The position numbers were made by a program, and so were the translations under genes. The notes below the pieces were generated by a model. The model did no database searches. It was given only the letters and a program-made list of their open reading frames with translations, and was not told the DNA's origin. Shown here in pieces: positions 1-9,420 of a stretch of 64,000 nt of DNA. The DNA comes from SMWD01 sp964629475. Lineage in GTDB: Bacteria > Pseudomonadota > Gammaproteobacteria > Steroidobacterales > GCA-2729495. Each line of letters starts with the position of its first letter. Within the stretch, counting starts at the first letter, position 1. The stretch is taken from positions 104,659-168,658 of the forward strand of contig CAZVQW010000004.1 of NCBI GenBank assembly GCA_964629475.1, given 5' to 3'.

Positions 1-1847
1 GATGATTCGTCGAGTTCGCCGCCATCTTCTTCTTTGTTCCGGCCCTTGACGAAGTCGCCCGTGATCATGCGATCGTAGGACATGCCCGGCCCGACCATGG
101 GGTAGACGTGTGCATGCATGTCGATGATGACTTCGAGGAATGCGGGTCCGTCGTATGCGACGAATTCCCTGATCACGCGTTCGACATCGGCTTTTTTATC
201 CAGGCGAACGGCGTATTCGAAACCATCGGCTTGTGCCGCTTTGATGAAATCCTTGCGATGCAGAGATTTGTCAGTCGCCGAGAAGCGTGCCTTGTAGTAG
301 AGCTTCTGCCACTGACGAACCATGCCGTCACCATAGTTGTTCAGCACGACGACCTTGACCGGTAAACCGTATGTTGTGACGGTTTCCAGCTCGCCGAGAT
401 TCATGCGAATACTTGCATCGCCATCGATGTCGATGACCATGCGGTCGCGGATCGCGAACTGCGCACCGATCGCGGCCGGCAGTCCGAATCCCATCGTGCC
501 CATGCTGCCTGAAGTTAGCCACAGGCGCGGATGTTTGAAGTCGAAGTGCTGCGCAGCCCACATCTGGTGCTGGCCGACGCCGGTCGAAATGATCGCCTCG
601 CCCTTCGTGTGTTTGTTGATCTCTTCGATGATGTAATGCGGCTGGATCAGTTCGCTGTCACGATCGTACTCTTGCGCATGATTGCGTTTCAGGGCGGCGA
701 GTTCATCGTGCCACTGTTTTAGTTCCAGATGAATATTATGCCGGTCGGCATATGAGATTAGAGCGGTCAGGTCACGCTTCAGAATGCCGATGTGGTGCCA
801 GTCGACAGCTTTGACTTTGCCGATCTCCGATGGATCGACATCGAAATGTGCGATGTGCTTTGCATTTGGCGCAAATTTTTCCGGCACGCCGGCCACACGG
901 TCATCGAACCTGGCGCCGATAGCGATCATAAAATCGCAATCGTCGACCGCGTAATTGGCAAATGCCGCACCATGCATGCCGAGCATCCGCAGCGACAGCG
1001 GGTCGGTCGTATCCTGCGCACCGATACCCATCAACGTCGTCGTGATCGGAATTCCGAAGCGTGCCGACAACTGCCGCAGCGTGTCAGCCGACTCACTGTT
1101 GATGACGCCGCCGCCGGCATAGATCAGTGGCCGTTGCGAGTTCTGCAGGATGTTGAAGAACAATTTAGCTGCACCGGACGTCAACACATTTTCTTCGATC
1201 GCGTTGATGCGTTGCCGGTATCCACTAACCGACAGCATGCCGGTGCCCTGGAATTCACCGATCCAGTTCTGTACATCCTTCGGCACGTCGATGACAACGG
1301 GGCCGGGGCGACCCGTGCGGGCGATCTCAAATGCCGTGCGGATGGTTGATTCGAGTTTGCGCGCCTCGGTGACCAGAAACACATGTTTGGCAACAGCCGA
1401 GCCCATCACGGCCGATATCGGCGCCTCCTGAAATGCATCGGTGCCGATCGCGTTGGTCGGTACCTGGCCGCAGATCACGACGATTGGGATTGAATCGGCC
1501 ATGCAATCGCGAACCGGCGTGACGGTATTCGTTGCACCCGGGCCGGACGTCACCATGACGACACCGACCTTGCCGCTGGCGCGGGCGTAGCCCGCGGCCA
1601 TGAAACCGGCGCCCTGCTCATTGGCGGGAACGATCAGCGGCATTGGTATGTCGCCGTTGTCGTCGCGTCGATCGTCGTTGTAGCGGAACACCGCATCATA
1701 CGTCGGCAGGATTGCACCGCCGCTGTAGCCGAAGATTGTGTTGACGCCTTCGTCGGCCAATACCTGGACGATCATCTCGGCGCCCGACATACGTTTGCCG
1801 GCAAGCGGGTGAGCCGCTTTGTCAGTTGTCGGTGATGGAGTTGCCAT
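1..1847 (-). CDS. ilvB: Acetolactate synthase large subunit (3' end outside window)
   Basis: Catalytic subunit of acetohydroxyacid synthase, which uses thiamine diphosphate, FAD and Mg2+ to condense pyruvate with pyruvate or 2-oxobutyrate in valine, leucine and isoleucine synthesis. The minus strand reads from an ATG at 1845-1847 through the N-terminal TPP-binding segment (GAEMIVQVLADEGVNTIFGY, then ANEQGAGFMAAGYARASGKV with the cofactor-activating Glu) and GPGATNTVTPVRDCMADSIP, down to a C-terminal segment containing YPMVGPGMSYDRMITGDF. About 615 codons are visible, slightly more than the usual 570-600, so only a short tail is missing; its last visible residues are acidic (KEEDGGELDESS). It is transcribed away from ilvH, whereas the two subunits are normally co-transcribed. 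Family assignment is secure; choice among ilvB, ilvI and ilvG naming is arbitrary. Confidence 0.95.
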   Translation of the reverse strand, partial: MATPSPTTDKAAHPLAGKRMSGAEMIVQVLADEGVNTIFGYSGGAILPTYDAVFRYNDDRRDDNGDIPMPLIVPANEQGAGFMAAGYARASGKVGVVMVTSGPGATNTVTPVRDCMADSIPIVVICGQVPTNAIGTDAFQEAPISAVMGSAVAKHVFLVTEARKLESTIRTAFEIARTGRPGPVVIDVPKDVQNWIGEFQGTGMLSVSGYRQRINAIEENVLTSGAAKLFFNILQNSQRPLIYAGGGVINSESADTLRQLSARFGIPITTTLMGIGAQDTTDPLSLRMLGMHGAAFANYAVDDCDFMIAIGARFDDRVAGVPEKFAPNAKHIAHFDVDPSEIGKVKAVDWHHIGILKRDLTALISYADRHNIHLELKQWHDELAALKRNHAQEYDRDSELIQPHYIIEEINKHTKGEAIISTGVGQHQMWAAQHFDFKHPRLWLTSGSMGTMGFGLPAAIGAQFAIRDRMVIDIDGDASIRMNLGELETVTTYGLPVKVVVLNNYGDGMVRQWQKLYYKARFSATDKSLHRKDFIKAAQADGFEYAVRLDKKADVERVIREFVAYDGPAFLEVIIDMHAHVYPMVGPGMSYDRMITGDFVKGRNKEEDGGELDES

Positions 1848-2011
1848 AAGACCCGAATCTGTAGCCCGTATAGGGCAAGTGCAAAAGAAATCCTTATTAT
1901 TCAGCGAGTGTCGGCCAAATGTTCTTCCATTGCAATAGCGAACGTTCTGGGCGAGACTTGCCAGTCATTTGGAAATTAAGGGTTTTTCCGGAGTTCGGAC
2001 TAATAAAGGCT
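1848..2011. promoter_or_regulatory. Divergent ilvB/ilvH intergenic region
   Basis: This 164-bp gap separates the start codons of two head-to-head genes and must hold both promoters. I see no convincing pair of sigma70 hexamers, no leucine- or valine-rich leader peptide and no attenuator hairpin. The ilvH start is preceded by AAAGG only two bases away, which is tight for a ribosome site. The role is inferred from position only. Confidence 0.45.
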
Positions 2012-2512
2012 ATGCGTCACGTCATTTCCATATTGCTGCAGAACGAGGCCGGTGCGCTGTCTCGCGTCGCCTCGATGTTTTCGACGCGTGGTTACAACAT
2101 CGAGTCATTGAGCGTTGCGCCGACCGAGGATGCGCACGTGTCCCGGCTGACGCTCGTGACGATCGGTTCGGATCAGGTTATCAACCAGATTACCCACCAG
2201 TTGTTCAAGATCGTCGATGTCGTAAATATCGCGGATATGACGCTGGGCGACCATATCGAGCGTGAACTGATGTTGATCAAACTTAGCATCAGGTCGGATG
2301 GTCTGAATGCCGTTCAAGAGTTGGCCGGTCAGCACGATGTCCGAATGCTCGATGATGCACCGGCAAACTTCACGCTGGAGATGGTTGGCGGTAGCGGCCA
2401 CCTCGATGAATTTGTCGACCGGGTGGGTGAGCATGCGGATATCCTCGCTGTCGTTCGCAGCGGACCGCTGTCGATCGCCCGTGGTGCGCAGGTGCTCAGC
2501 GCGACCATCTAG
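2012..2512 (+). CDS. ilvH: Acetolactate synthase small (regulatory) subunit
   Basis: Regulatory subunit of acetohydroxyacid synthase; it stimulates the large subunit and mediates feedback inhibition by valine. The 166-residue product opens with MRHVISILLQNEAGALSRVA, the ACT-domain signature of IlvH/IlvN, followed by GYNIESLSVAPTEDAHVSR and a C-terminal half with the expected IlvH alpha/beta pattern. Length fits the enterobacterial protein (about 163). The frame stays open upstream, but the family N-terminus fixes the start at 2012. It runs toward proB, 16 bp downstream, so ilvH-proB-proA may be one transcription unit. The catalytic partner lies on the opposite strand just upstream. Confidence 0.95.
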   Translation: MRHVISILLQNEAGALSRVASMFSTRGYNIESLSVAPTEDAHVSRLTLVTIGSDQVINQITHQLFKIVDVVNIADMTLGDHIERELMLIKLSIRSDGLNAVQELAGQHDVRMLDDAPANFTLEMVGGSGHLDEFVDRVGEHADILAVVRSGPLSIARGAQVLSATI

Positions 2513-2528
2513 CCTCGGTCTATCTCTC

Positions 2529-3677
2529 ATGACTGTTGAATCTCAGAATGCCGGGGTGAAGCCCAGACTGACGGATGCTGCGCGCATCGTCATCAAGATT
2601 GGCTCGTCGCTGCTCGTCGATGACGATTCCGGCCGTCTGAACCGGCCGTGGCTTGAGTCGCTGGCGGATGAAATTGCCCGCTTGCGCGAGCGTGGTCAGC
2701 AGGTGCTCATCGTGTCTTCAGGGGCCATTGCACTGGGCCGTAAATACCTCGGCCTTGGCCCACAGCAACGCCGATTGGAAGAGCACCAGGCGGCGGCAGC
2801 GGCGGGGCAGGTGCTGCTCGCTCACGCGTATCAGGATTTACTTGGCGAACGAAACATCAGGGTTGCACAGGTGTTGCTGACGCTCGACGATACAGAGAAT
2901 CGACGCCGGTATCTGAATGCACGCAGCACGCTTGAGACTTTGCTCGGGCTTGGCGCCGTGCCGGTTATTAACGAAAACGATACTGTGGCGACGAACGAGA
3001 TTCGTTATGGCGATAATGATCGGCTCGGTGCTCGTGTTGCCGAGATGGTCAGCGCCGATTACCTGGCGTTATTGTCCGATGTGGATGGTTTATACGATGC
3101 CGATCCAACGACTAATCCAGTGGCCCGGCTGATTGAGCAGGTCGACGAGATAACGCCTGAGATTGAGTCACTGGCCGGCACGTCGAATACGGCCTATGGA
3201 TCCGGCGGTATGCGCACGAAAATTATCGCCGCACGCATTGCCGTCGCCGCCGGCTGTGCAACCGTGATAGCCAACGGGCGGCAATTGCGACCCATCGCGG
3301 CTATCGAAGACGATGGTCCATCGACATGGTTTACTGCCCGCAAGACACCGCGTGCCGCACGCAAGCAATGGATCGGCGGCAGCCTGAAGCCGCATGGCCG
3401 GCTCGTCATCGATAGCGGTGCGGTTAAGGCGCTGACGAATGGCAGCAGCTTGCTGCCGGTTGGTGTCGTCTCTGTCGAAGGAGATTTTGAACGAGGTGAT
3501 GCCATTACGGTGGCCGATGTTAACAGGCGTGAAATCGCACGTGGCCTGACAACCTATTCGAGCAGCGATGCACAAAAAATTTGCGGTCGCCGCAGTGATG
3601 AGATTGAGAAGTTATTGGGTTACGCCGGTCGGGATGTCATCATTCATCGCGACAACCTGGTGTTACTGGATGGATGA
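2529..3677 (+). CDS. proB: Glutamate 5-kinase
   Basis: First enzyme of proline biosynthesis: ATP-dependent phosphorylation of glutamate to gamma-glutamyl phosphate in the cytoplasm. The 382-residue product has the amino-acid kinase core (IVIKIGSSLLVDDD near residue 20, VSSGAIALG near 60, PVINENDTVATNEI and GDNDRLGARVA near 150, LLSDVDGLYDADP near 180) and a C-terminal PUA domain from about residue 285, as in ProB proteins of 365-380 residues. The start is the ATG 16 bp after ilvH; the upstream open frame encodes nothing ProB-like. proA follows after a 119-bp gap holding a REP pair, so proBA is probably one operon interrupted by that element. Confidence 0.96.
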   Translation: MTVESQNAGVKPRLTDAARIVIKIGSSLLVDDDSGRLNRPWLESLADEIARLRERGQQVLIVSSGAIALGRKYLGLGPQQRRLEEHQAAAAAGQVLLAHAYQDLLGERNIRVAQVLLTLDDTENRRRYLNARSTLETLLGLGAVPVINENDTVATNEIRYGDNDRLGARVAEMVSADYLALLSDVDGLYDADPTTNPVARLIEQVDEITPEIESLAGTSNTAYGSGGMRTKIIAARIAVAAGCATVIANGRQLRPIAAIEDDGPSTWFTARKTPRAARKQWIGGSLKPHGRLVIDSGAVKALTNGSSLLPVGVVSVEGDFERGDAITVADVNRREIARGLTTYSSSDAQKICGRRSDEIEKLLGYAGRDVIIHRDNLVLLDG

Positions 3678-3699
3678 AACGTGAATACCAGTGCATTCA

Positions 3700-3772
3700 G
3701 CCGTAGGAGCGGCTTCCAGCCGCGATTGACGCACCAACCTATGGGATCGCGGCTGGAAGCCGCTCCTACGGC
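3700..3772. repeat. REP-type inverted pair (GTAG foot)
   Basis: Two facing copies of a short palindromic unit (GTAGGAGCGGCTTCCAGCCG and its complement) lie about 20 bp apart between proB and proA. Each unit is itself a small hairpin (GCGGCT-tcc-AGCCGC) with a GTAG foot, typical of REP sequences mobilised by RAYT transposases. Related copies occur at 16862, 36917, 50803, 53903, 55073 and, as a half copy, at 63113. No RAYT gene is in this window. Confidence 0.88.
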
Positions 3773-3796
3773 TATTAAAACCTTTAGGCAAAAACA

Positions 3797-5083
3797 ATGA
3801 GTGCAATAACTGAAACAATTGATCAGAACATCGGCGATGTCATGGCACGCATCGGCCTCGATGCACGCGATGCCGCGCGTGAACTGGCCAAAGCCACACC
3901 GGAACAAAAAGAATCGGCGCTGACGGCGGCCGCCGCGGCAATTCGTCAGCGCAAGTCCGAAATCCTGACCGCGAATGCACAGGACATGGCAGCTGCGACC
4001 GAGCGGCAACTATCCCAATCGATGCTCGATCGGTTATTTCTCGACGATGACCGCATCGAAGCCATGGCTGCCGGCATCGAGGAGATCGGGCGTCTCGATG
4101 ATCCCATCGGTCAGATGATTGCCGAATGGGAGCGTCCGAACGGTCTCATCATTCAGCGCGTCCGCGTACCGCTCGGAGTCATCGGCATCATTTATGAGAG
4201 CCGGCCGAATGTCACGGCCGATGCCGGTGCGCTGTGCCTGAAATCCGGCAATGCTGTGATTCTGCGTGGTGGTTCGGAGAGTTTTGCTTCGAGCACTGCG
4301 ATCCACAGCTGCCTGGAGCAGGGGCTGACAAGTGCCGGGCTACCGGCCAAAGCGATTCAGATGGTACCGACGAAAAGCCGCGATGCCGTCGGGTTGATGC
4401 TGTCCGGGCTCGACGGTTGTGTCGATGTCATCGTGCCGCGCGGCGGGAAGAACCTGATCGCGCGTGTACAGACCGATGCACGGGTACCTGTCATCGGCCA
4501 TCTCGAAGGGCTTTGCCATGTCTATGTACATGAATCGGCTGACGTACAACTGGCCACGGCTGTCGTGCTGAATGCGAAGATGCGTCGCACCGGCATCTGC
4601 GGTGCGGCCGAAACATTACTGATCGATCGCGGTGCGCTTGAGTCGCATTTCCCATCGATCGTCGCTGCGTTAATCGATGCCGGTTGTGAACTGCGCGGTG
4701 ACGCCGAAGCCTGCGCAACCGATGCGCGGCTCAAGGCCGCAAGCGAAGAAGACTGGACGACCGAATACCTTGATGCCATCCTGTCGATACGGGTCGTAGA
4801 CGGCATTGATGCGGCGATCGAGCACATCACGCATTATGGGTCCGGACATACCGAGGCGATCTGTGCCGAGGATGCGGCGGCGGTCGAGCAATTCTTCCAC
4901 GATGTCGACAGCGCGATCCTGCTACACAACGCGTCAACGCAGTATGCCGACGGCGGTGAATTCGGCATGGGCGCGGAGATAGGGATCGCGACCGGGCGTA
5001 TCCATGCCCGCGGTCCTGTCGGCGCCGAGCAGTTGACGAGTTACAAATACCTCGTGCGAGGTTCGGGACAGACCCGGCCGTAG
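3797..5083 (+). CDS. proA: Glutamate-5-semialdehyde dehydrogenase (gamma-glutamyl phosphate reductase)
   Basis: Second enzyme of proline synthesis: NADPH-dependent reduction of gamma-glutamyl phosphate to glutamate-5-semialdehyde. The 428-residue protein has the ALDH-like fold with the ProA signatures VPLGVIGIIYESRPNVTADA (about 125-145), LKSGNAVILRGGSE (about 147-160), VPRGGKNLI (about 213) and the catalytic-Cys segment RRTGICGAAETLL (about 263-275); it ends with the ProA-typical GRIHARGPVGAEQLTSYKY. The ATG at 3797 gives a normal N-terminus with a short extra leader. It follows proB and converges on modC, whose stop lies only 12 bp away, leaving no room for a long terminator. Confidence 0.96.
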   Translation: MSAITETIDQNIGDVMARIGLDARDAARELAKATPEQKESALTAAAAAIRQRKSEILTANAQDMAAATERQLSQSMLDRLFLDDDRIEAMAAGIEEIGRLDDPIGQMIAEWERPNGLIIQRVRVPLGVIGIIYESRPNVTADAGALCLKSGNAVILRGGSESFASSTAIHSCLEQGLTSAGLPAKAIQMVPTKSRDAVGLMLSGLDGCVDVIVPRGGKNLIARVQTDARVPVIGHLEGLCHVYVHESADVQLATAVVLNAKMRRTGICGAAETLLIDRGALESHFPSIVAALIDAGCELRGDAEACATDARLKAASEEDWTTEYLDAILSIRVVDGIDAAIEHITHYGSGHTEAICAEDAAAVEQFFHDVDSAILLHNASTQYADGGEFGMGAEIGIATGRIHARGPVGAEQLTSYKYLVRGSGQTRP

Positions 5084-5095
5084 GGCAGCATCGCC

Positions 5096-6202
5096 TTATC
5101 TTCGGACTGCCACGCTCTTGATCTGGGCCAGCAACCGGTCACCCGATTTGAGACCCAATTGATGACTGGAGCGGCGCGTCAGCCGGGCCGTCAGCAGGTC
5201 GCTGCCGGCCCGCAAACGCACCAGTGCGTATGGCCCGTCGCCGGACAGGATCTCGTCCACGGTGACCGGAATAATATTCAGGATACTGCTGTCGTTTGGT
5301 CGGCTGCGACACAGACTGACATCGCCGGCCCTGATGCGAAGGCGAAGAGGTGTGTTTTCTTGTCCGAACCGGCCCGGGATCAACAGCGTTCCTCCGGAAA
5401 ACTTCAACCGGGTCAGGTCATATTCCGTATCGTAGCCATCGATCGTTCCCTCGATCACCGACCCCGCTTCCTCGCCGGCCAGCAACGACAGATCGAGGTC
5501 AACCAGAACGGACTGAATATCGCCATCGGCCAGGATCTGGCCGCGATCAATGACGACCAGGTGATCGCAAAGCCGGCACACCTCCTCAATACTGTGACTG
5601 ACATACAGGATCGGTAGCGAGAGCTCCGTGTGCAGACGGTCGAGAAACGGCAGAATTTCATCTTTGCGCGCACGATCCAGTGCAGCCAGCGGCTCATCCA
5701 TTAGCACCAGCCGCGGTGCGCGCAGTAATGCCCGGGCAATTGCGACACGTTGTGCCTCACCGCCGGACAGTTCACCCGGCATTCGGTGGAGCAGGTGTGT
5801 AAGACCCAGTAACGCGACGATCTGTTCGAAGCCGACACCATTGTCTGCATTGTGCGAACGACGCCGCGCATACTCGAGGTTGCCGCGTACGTTCAGGTGA
5901 CTGAACAGGCGCGGTTCCTGAAACACGTAGCCGATATGTCGGTCATGAATCGCCCGCGAAATATTTTGCGTCGTGTCCTGCCAGACCTCGCCGTCGATAG
6001 TGAGTTGCCCGGTCGTCGGTGTTTCGAGGCCGGCGATACAGCGGAGCAGGGAGGTCTTTCCCGATCCTGATTCACCGAATATTCCGGTGATGCCGCGCAT
6101 CGGAAGCTTCAAGGTGATATTGAGCGAGTTATCGGCTCGTTTTAATTCATAACGGAAATCGACCGTTCCGGTTCCGCCAATCTGATTTTTATCTGCAATC
6201 AT
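5096..6202 (-). CDS. modC: Molybdate ABC transporter ATP-binding protein
   Basis: ATPase of the molybdate importer. It has Walker A (GESGSGKTSLLRCIAG), Q-loop, the ABC signature LSGGEAQRVAIARAL and Walker B (PRLVLMDEPLAALD) with the switch His in YVSHSIEEV, followed by a C-terminal molybdate-binding MOP/TOBE region (last ~75 residues), which marks ModC rather than a generic ATPase. The frame can be extended to a GTG at 6214, but the ATG at 6202 overlaps the modB stop in an ATGA arrangement typical of coupled translation and was chosen. It is the last gene of modABC and converges with proA. Confidence 0.95.
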   Translation of the reverse strand: MIADKNQIGGTGTVDFRYELKRADNSLNITLKLPMRGITGIFGESGSGKTSLLRCIAGLETPTTGQLTIDGEVWQDTTQNISRAIHDRHIGYVFQEPRLFSHLNVRGNLEYARRRSHNADNGVGFEQIVALLGLTHLLHRMPGELSGGEAQRVAIARALLRAPRLVLMDEPLAALDRARKDEILPFLDRLHTELSLPILYVSHSIEEVCRLCDHLVVIDRGQILADGDIQSVLVDLDLSLLAGEEAGSVIEGTIDGYDTEYDLTRLKFSGGTLLIPGRFGQENTPLRLRIRAGDVSLCRSRPNDSSILNIIPVTVDEILSGDGPYALVRLRAGSDLLTARLTRRSSHQLGLKSGDRLLAQIKSVAVRR

Positions 6203-6879
6203 CTGCGCTGCCACCGTCGATTGAGGATGTACATGAACAGCAGAGCTGTAAATGCGAAGATCAGCAGAATGGCTGACAATCGATGTGCATTGGCATAATT
6301 AAGCGATTCGACCTGATCGTAGATCGCGATTGAAATGACCCTGGTTTCGCCGGGGATGTTGCCGCCGACCATCAGCACGACGCCGAATTCACCCAGTGTG
6401 TGGGCAAAGCTCAGTACGACCGCATTTAAAAATCCCCGGGTAGATTGCGGTACCGCGACCGTAAAAAATGCATCGGCTCGCGAGGCGCCTAGTGTCCATG
6501 CAGCTTCGAGGTCGCGTCGGCCCAGCGCTTCGAATGCGTTTTGCAGTGGCTGGACTGCAAACGGCAGGCTGTAGCAACACGAAGCGATGACCAGGCCCGA
6601 GAACGAGAAGGTCAGCGTCTCGCCGGTCAGGTCTACCCACCAGCTGCCGATGGAACCGTATGGTCCAAGCAGGATCAGCAAATAGAAACCCATGACCGTC
6701 GGCGGCAGAACAATCGGTAATGCGACCGTCGCCTCGATGACGGACTTCCAGCGCGATGCAGTACCGGACAACCACCAGGCCAGCGGCGTACCGATTAGAA
6801 TCAGCATTACGGTTGTAACCGCGGCCAGTTGTACCGATAACCACAGCGGGCCGGAGCCGGGAAAATTAAACACGCTCAT
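6199..6879 (-). CDS. modB: Molybdate ABC transporter permease
   Basis: Inner-membrane permease of the molybdate importer. The 226-residue protein shows about five hydrophobic segments and the ModB/CysTW permease pattern, including the cytoplasmic EAA loop (EAAWTLGASRADAFFTVAVP) that contacts ModC, and the segment HTLGEFGVVLMVGGNIPGET, which is very typical of ModB. It sits between modA (2-bp gap) and modC (4-bp overlap), so the three subunits are made from one transcript. No clear Shine-Dalgarno precedes the ATG, which fits coupling to modA translation. Confidence 0.96.
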   Translation of the reverse strand: MSVFNFPGSGPLWLSVQLAAVTTVMLILIGTPLAWWLSGTASRWKSVIEATVALPIVLPPTVMGFYLLILLGPYGSIGSWWVDLTGETLTFSFSGLVIASCCYSLPFAVQPLQNAFEALGRRDLEAAWTLGASRADAFFTVAVPQSTRGFLNAVVLSFAHTLGEFGVVLMVGGNIPGETRVISIAIYDQVESLNYANAHRLSAILLIFAFTALLFMYILNRRWQRR

Positions 6880-6881
6880 TA

Positions 6882-7667
6882 TTAATTATCGTGTGATCGG
6901 GTGGGGAGAGTGTAGCCATGGCGCTTAATTATCGCGCGTCCGGCTGTGCTGTGCAGAAAAGTCATGAAGTCCAATGCGGCGGCACTCCCGGCTGCGTTCT
7001 GTAACAGGATAGCCTGTTGCTCGATTGGGCGATGCAGTTCTGGCGGCACCGGCCAGATGCAGGTTGTGGGTGGAAGATGCTCGATATGTGACTGGGTTGC
7101 GGCGATAAATCCAAGAATTGCGTTGCCCGAGGCGACAAACTGGAGTGTCTGGGCAATACTTTCTCCTATGACGAGTTGCGGCTCCACCCGGTCCCACAGA
7201 TCGAGGCTCATCAGGGTTTCTTTGGCGGCCGCACCATAAGGTGCCGTATCGGGGTTGGCGATAGCCAATCGTTTCTGGCCCAGCGTTTCCAGCATCCCGC
7301 GGCAGTCGGTACCGGTCAGCCCCGGATCCCGGGACCACAGAACCAGGCTGCCAATGGCGTAGGTGAATCGACTATCGGTGACGCCTCGGCCCGAGCGTTC
7401 GAGTAGTCGCGGGTGTTCGGCATCGGCCGCGAGCAGTACATCAAAAGGCGCTCCGTTAATAATCTGGGTATAGAGTTTTCCCGTCGAGGCATAAACCACT
7501 CGCATGGATTGTCCGGATTCCTTTTCAAAGCCTGCGGCAATCTCAGGCGCTACCGGTGAAAAATTGCTCGCCACGGCAACTGTGATCAATTCAGCACTGG
7601 CACTTATATTGATCATGCCAGGCAGGCACACTGCCGACAGGGCGATCATCCGGATGGTAAAGGGCAC
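6882..7667 (-). CDS. modA: Molybdate-binding periplasmic protein
   Basis: Periplasmic solute-binding protein that delivers molybdate or tungstate to ModBC. After a signal peptide ending near SASA, the mature part starts ELITVAVASNFSPVAPEIAA, with the ModA phrases VVYASTGKLYTQIINGAPFDVLLAAD, NPDTAPYGAAAKETL and GFIAATQ. The frame extends to an ATG at 7712, but GTG at 7667 has AGGAG ten bases upstream and gives a compact, conventional signal peptide (MPFTIRMIALSAV...), so I prefer it. First gene of modABC, divergent from glpD over a short gap that must contain both promoters. No recognisable ModE palindrome is visible there. Confidence 0.92.
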   Translation of the reverse strand: MPFTIRMIALSAVCLPGMINISASAELITVAVASNFSPVAPEIAAGFEKESGQSMRVVYASTGKLYTQIINGAPFDVLLAADAEHPRLLERSGRGVTDSRFTYAIGSLVLWSRDPGLTGTDCRGMLETLGQKRLAIANPDTAPYGAAAKETLMSLDLWDRVEPQLVIGESIAQTLQFVASGNAILGFIAATQSHIEHLPPTTCIWPVPPELHRPIEQQAILLQNAAGSAAALDFMTFLHSTAGRAIIKRHGYTLPTRSHDN

Positions 7668-7775
7668 TGCGAACCTGCTCCTCTTGCTATGCTTGCAATT
7701 AATGTCTGCCATCCTGCAAGGTAGCCGATTCCAAGTTAACCGGCCAGTATTGTTGCGTCTCTCTGATTAATCTGC

Positions 7776-9359
7776 ATGACAACTGATTTCGACCTGATCA
7801 TCATCGGCGGCGGTATCAACGGCGCCGGCATCGCCCGCGATGCTGCCGGTCGCGGGCTGCGAACCTGCCTGCTGGAGCAGGGAGACCTGTGTAACGGTAC
7901 GACCCGCTGGTCGAGTCGACTTATTCATGGCGGTTTGCGCTACCTTGAGCATGCCGAGCTGGGCCTCGTATATGAGTCGCTGCATGAACGCGAGAAGCTG
8001 CTGAGCATCGCGCCGCACCTGGTGCGGCCTCTCAGGTTGCTGATTCCAATCTACAAAGGCGGGCGACGCGGTAAATTTATGATCACCGCGGGCATGTGGC
8101 TATATGACCTGCTGTCATTCGGCAAGTCCGTGCCTAATCATCAGATGCTCGATGTTCGTCAGGTACTCGAAGAGTTACCGGCGCTTAATCACGATGGCTT
8201 GCTCGGCGCAGCAGCCTATTACGATGGCCAGATAACATTCGCGGAACGCCTCGTCGTCGAGAATGCACTGGCCGCACAAGAGGCGGGCGCACAGATTCGT
8301 ACCTACAGTCGGATTGACCGGGTACTATCCGCTGATCGTCAGGTCACCGGTGTTCGTTACACCGATTTGCGATCCGACCGGCAGTATGATTTGACCGCGC
8401 AGGCCGTCGTCAATGCATCCGGACCTTGGGTCGATCGCGTGCTGGAAAAAACCGTAAAACCACCGCGCCGGTTCATGGGCGGGACAAAGGGTACGCATAT
8501 CGTCGTGCCGAGCTTTCCCGGGCAGCCAAAAATTGCCTGTTACCTGGAGGCAAAATCGGACGGTCGCCCGCTATTCATTATTCCCTGGAACAACCTGTTA
8601 TTGATCGGAACGACGGATATTCGTTTCGACGGCAATCCCGGAGAAGTCGCCGCGGATGATGCGGAGATTGATTATTTATTGGCCGAAACCAATCGCGTGT
8701 TTCCCGATGCCGGACTGGATAAAAAGAGTATTCACTATCACTACACGGGTGTTCGACCGTTGCCACGCAAGGAAAAGAAGGCCGAAGGTGATATCACGCG
8801 CCGGCACATCATTAAACACCATCGACGGGTTGCCAAAGGATTCTATTCGGTGATCGGCGGCAAGCTGACAACATACAGGAACCTGGCCGAGGAAATGACC
8901 GATCGGGTTGCACGCCGGCTCAAACATCAGGGGGGTAAGTGCCGAACTGCATGTGAACCGTTGCCGGGGGCAGAGGAAAAAATGTCAGTGGTTGTCGATG
9001 AGCTCGATACCTGCGATTTCATCTCGCCGGAATCGCGGGTTCATTTGCTTGCGGTGTACGGCAGCCGTGCGGTACTGATCAGGGACCTGGTTAAAGCCAA
9101 TCCCCGTCTCGGCGATGAAATCTGTCCGTACAGTCACGCGATTGCCGCTGAAATTATCTTTGCCTATGAGTACGAAATGCCGACTACGATTGCCGATGTG
9201 TTATTGCGTCGAACAATGATCGGCCTGTCCCCGGACCTGGGCCGGGCTGCGTTACCGAAGGCGCTCGATATCGCCCGTCGGCATATAGGCTGGGGTGTCG
9301 CCAGGGCGGATGAGGAAGAGCGACGATATCTTCGGGAGATTGGGAAACTGAGTAGTTAG
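7776..9359 (+). CDS. glpD: FAD-dependent glycerol-3-phosphate dehydrogenase
   Basis: Membrane-associated flavoenzyme oxidising sn-glycerol-3-phosphate to dihydroxyacetone phosphate and passing electrons to quinone. The 527-residue protein starts with the dinucleotide-binding motif DLIIIGGGINGAGIARDAAG, followed by the family signature RWSSRLIHGGLRYLEHAELG, GTTDIRFDG and GGKLTTYRNLAEEM, then the C-terminal GlpD/GlpO cap domain. Length matches aerobic GlpD (about 500-560). No glpF, glpK or glpR lies nearby, so here it is a stand-alone gene divergent from modA. A fit to GlpD is firm; the respiratory acceptor is assumed from the family. Confidence 0.95.
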   Translation: MTTDFDLIIIGGGINGAGIARDAAGRGLRTCLLEQGDLCNGTTRWSSRLIHGGLRYLEHAELGLVYESLHEREKLLSIAPHLVRPLRLLIPIYKGGRRGKFMITAGMWLYDLLSFGKSVPNHQMLDVRQVLEELPALNHDGLLGAAAYYDGQITFAERLVVENALAAQEAGAQIRTYSRIDRVLSADRQVTGVRYTDLRSDRQYDLTAQAVVNASGPWVDRVLEKTVKPPRRFMGGTKGTHIVVPSFPGQPKIACYLEAKSDGRPLFIIPWNNLLLIGTTDIRFDGNPGEVAADDAEIDYLLAETNRVFPDAGLDKKSIHYHYTGVRPLPRKEKKAEGDITRRHIIKHHRRVAKGFYSVIGGKLTTYRNLAEEMTDRVARRLKHQGGKCRTACEPLPGAEEKMSVVVDELDTCDFISPESRVHLLAVYGSRAVLIRDLVKANPRLGDEICPYSHAIAAEIIFAYEYEMPTTIADVLLRRTMIGLSPDLGRAALPKALDIARRHIGWGVARADEEERRYLREIGKLSS

Positions 9360-9420
9360 CATGAGATAGCATCTTGTGGTGTGAGTTGGCTGGTTCAGGT
9401 GTTATACATGGGAGCAGGTT

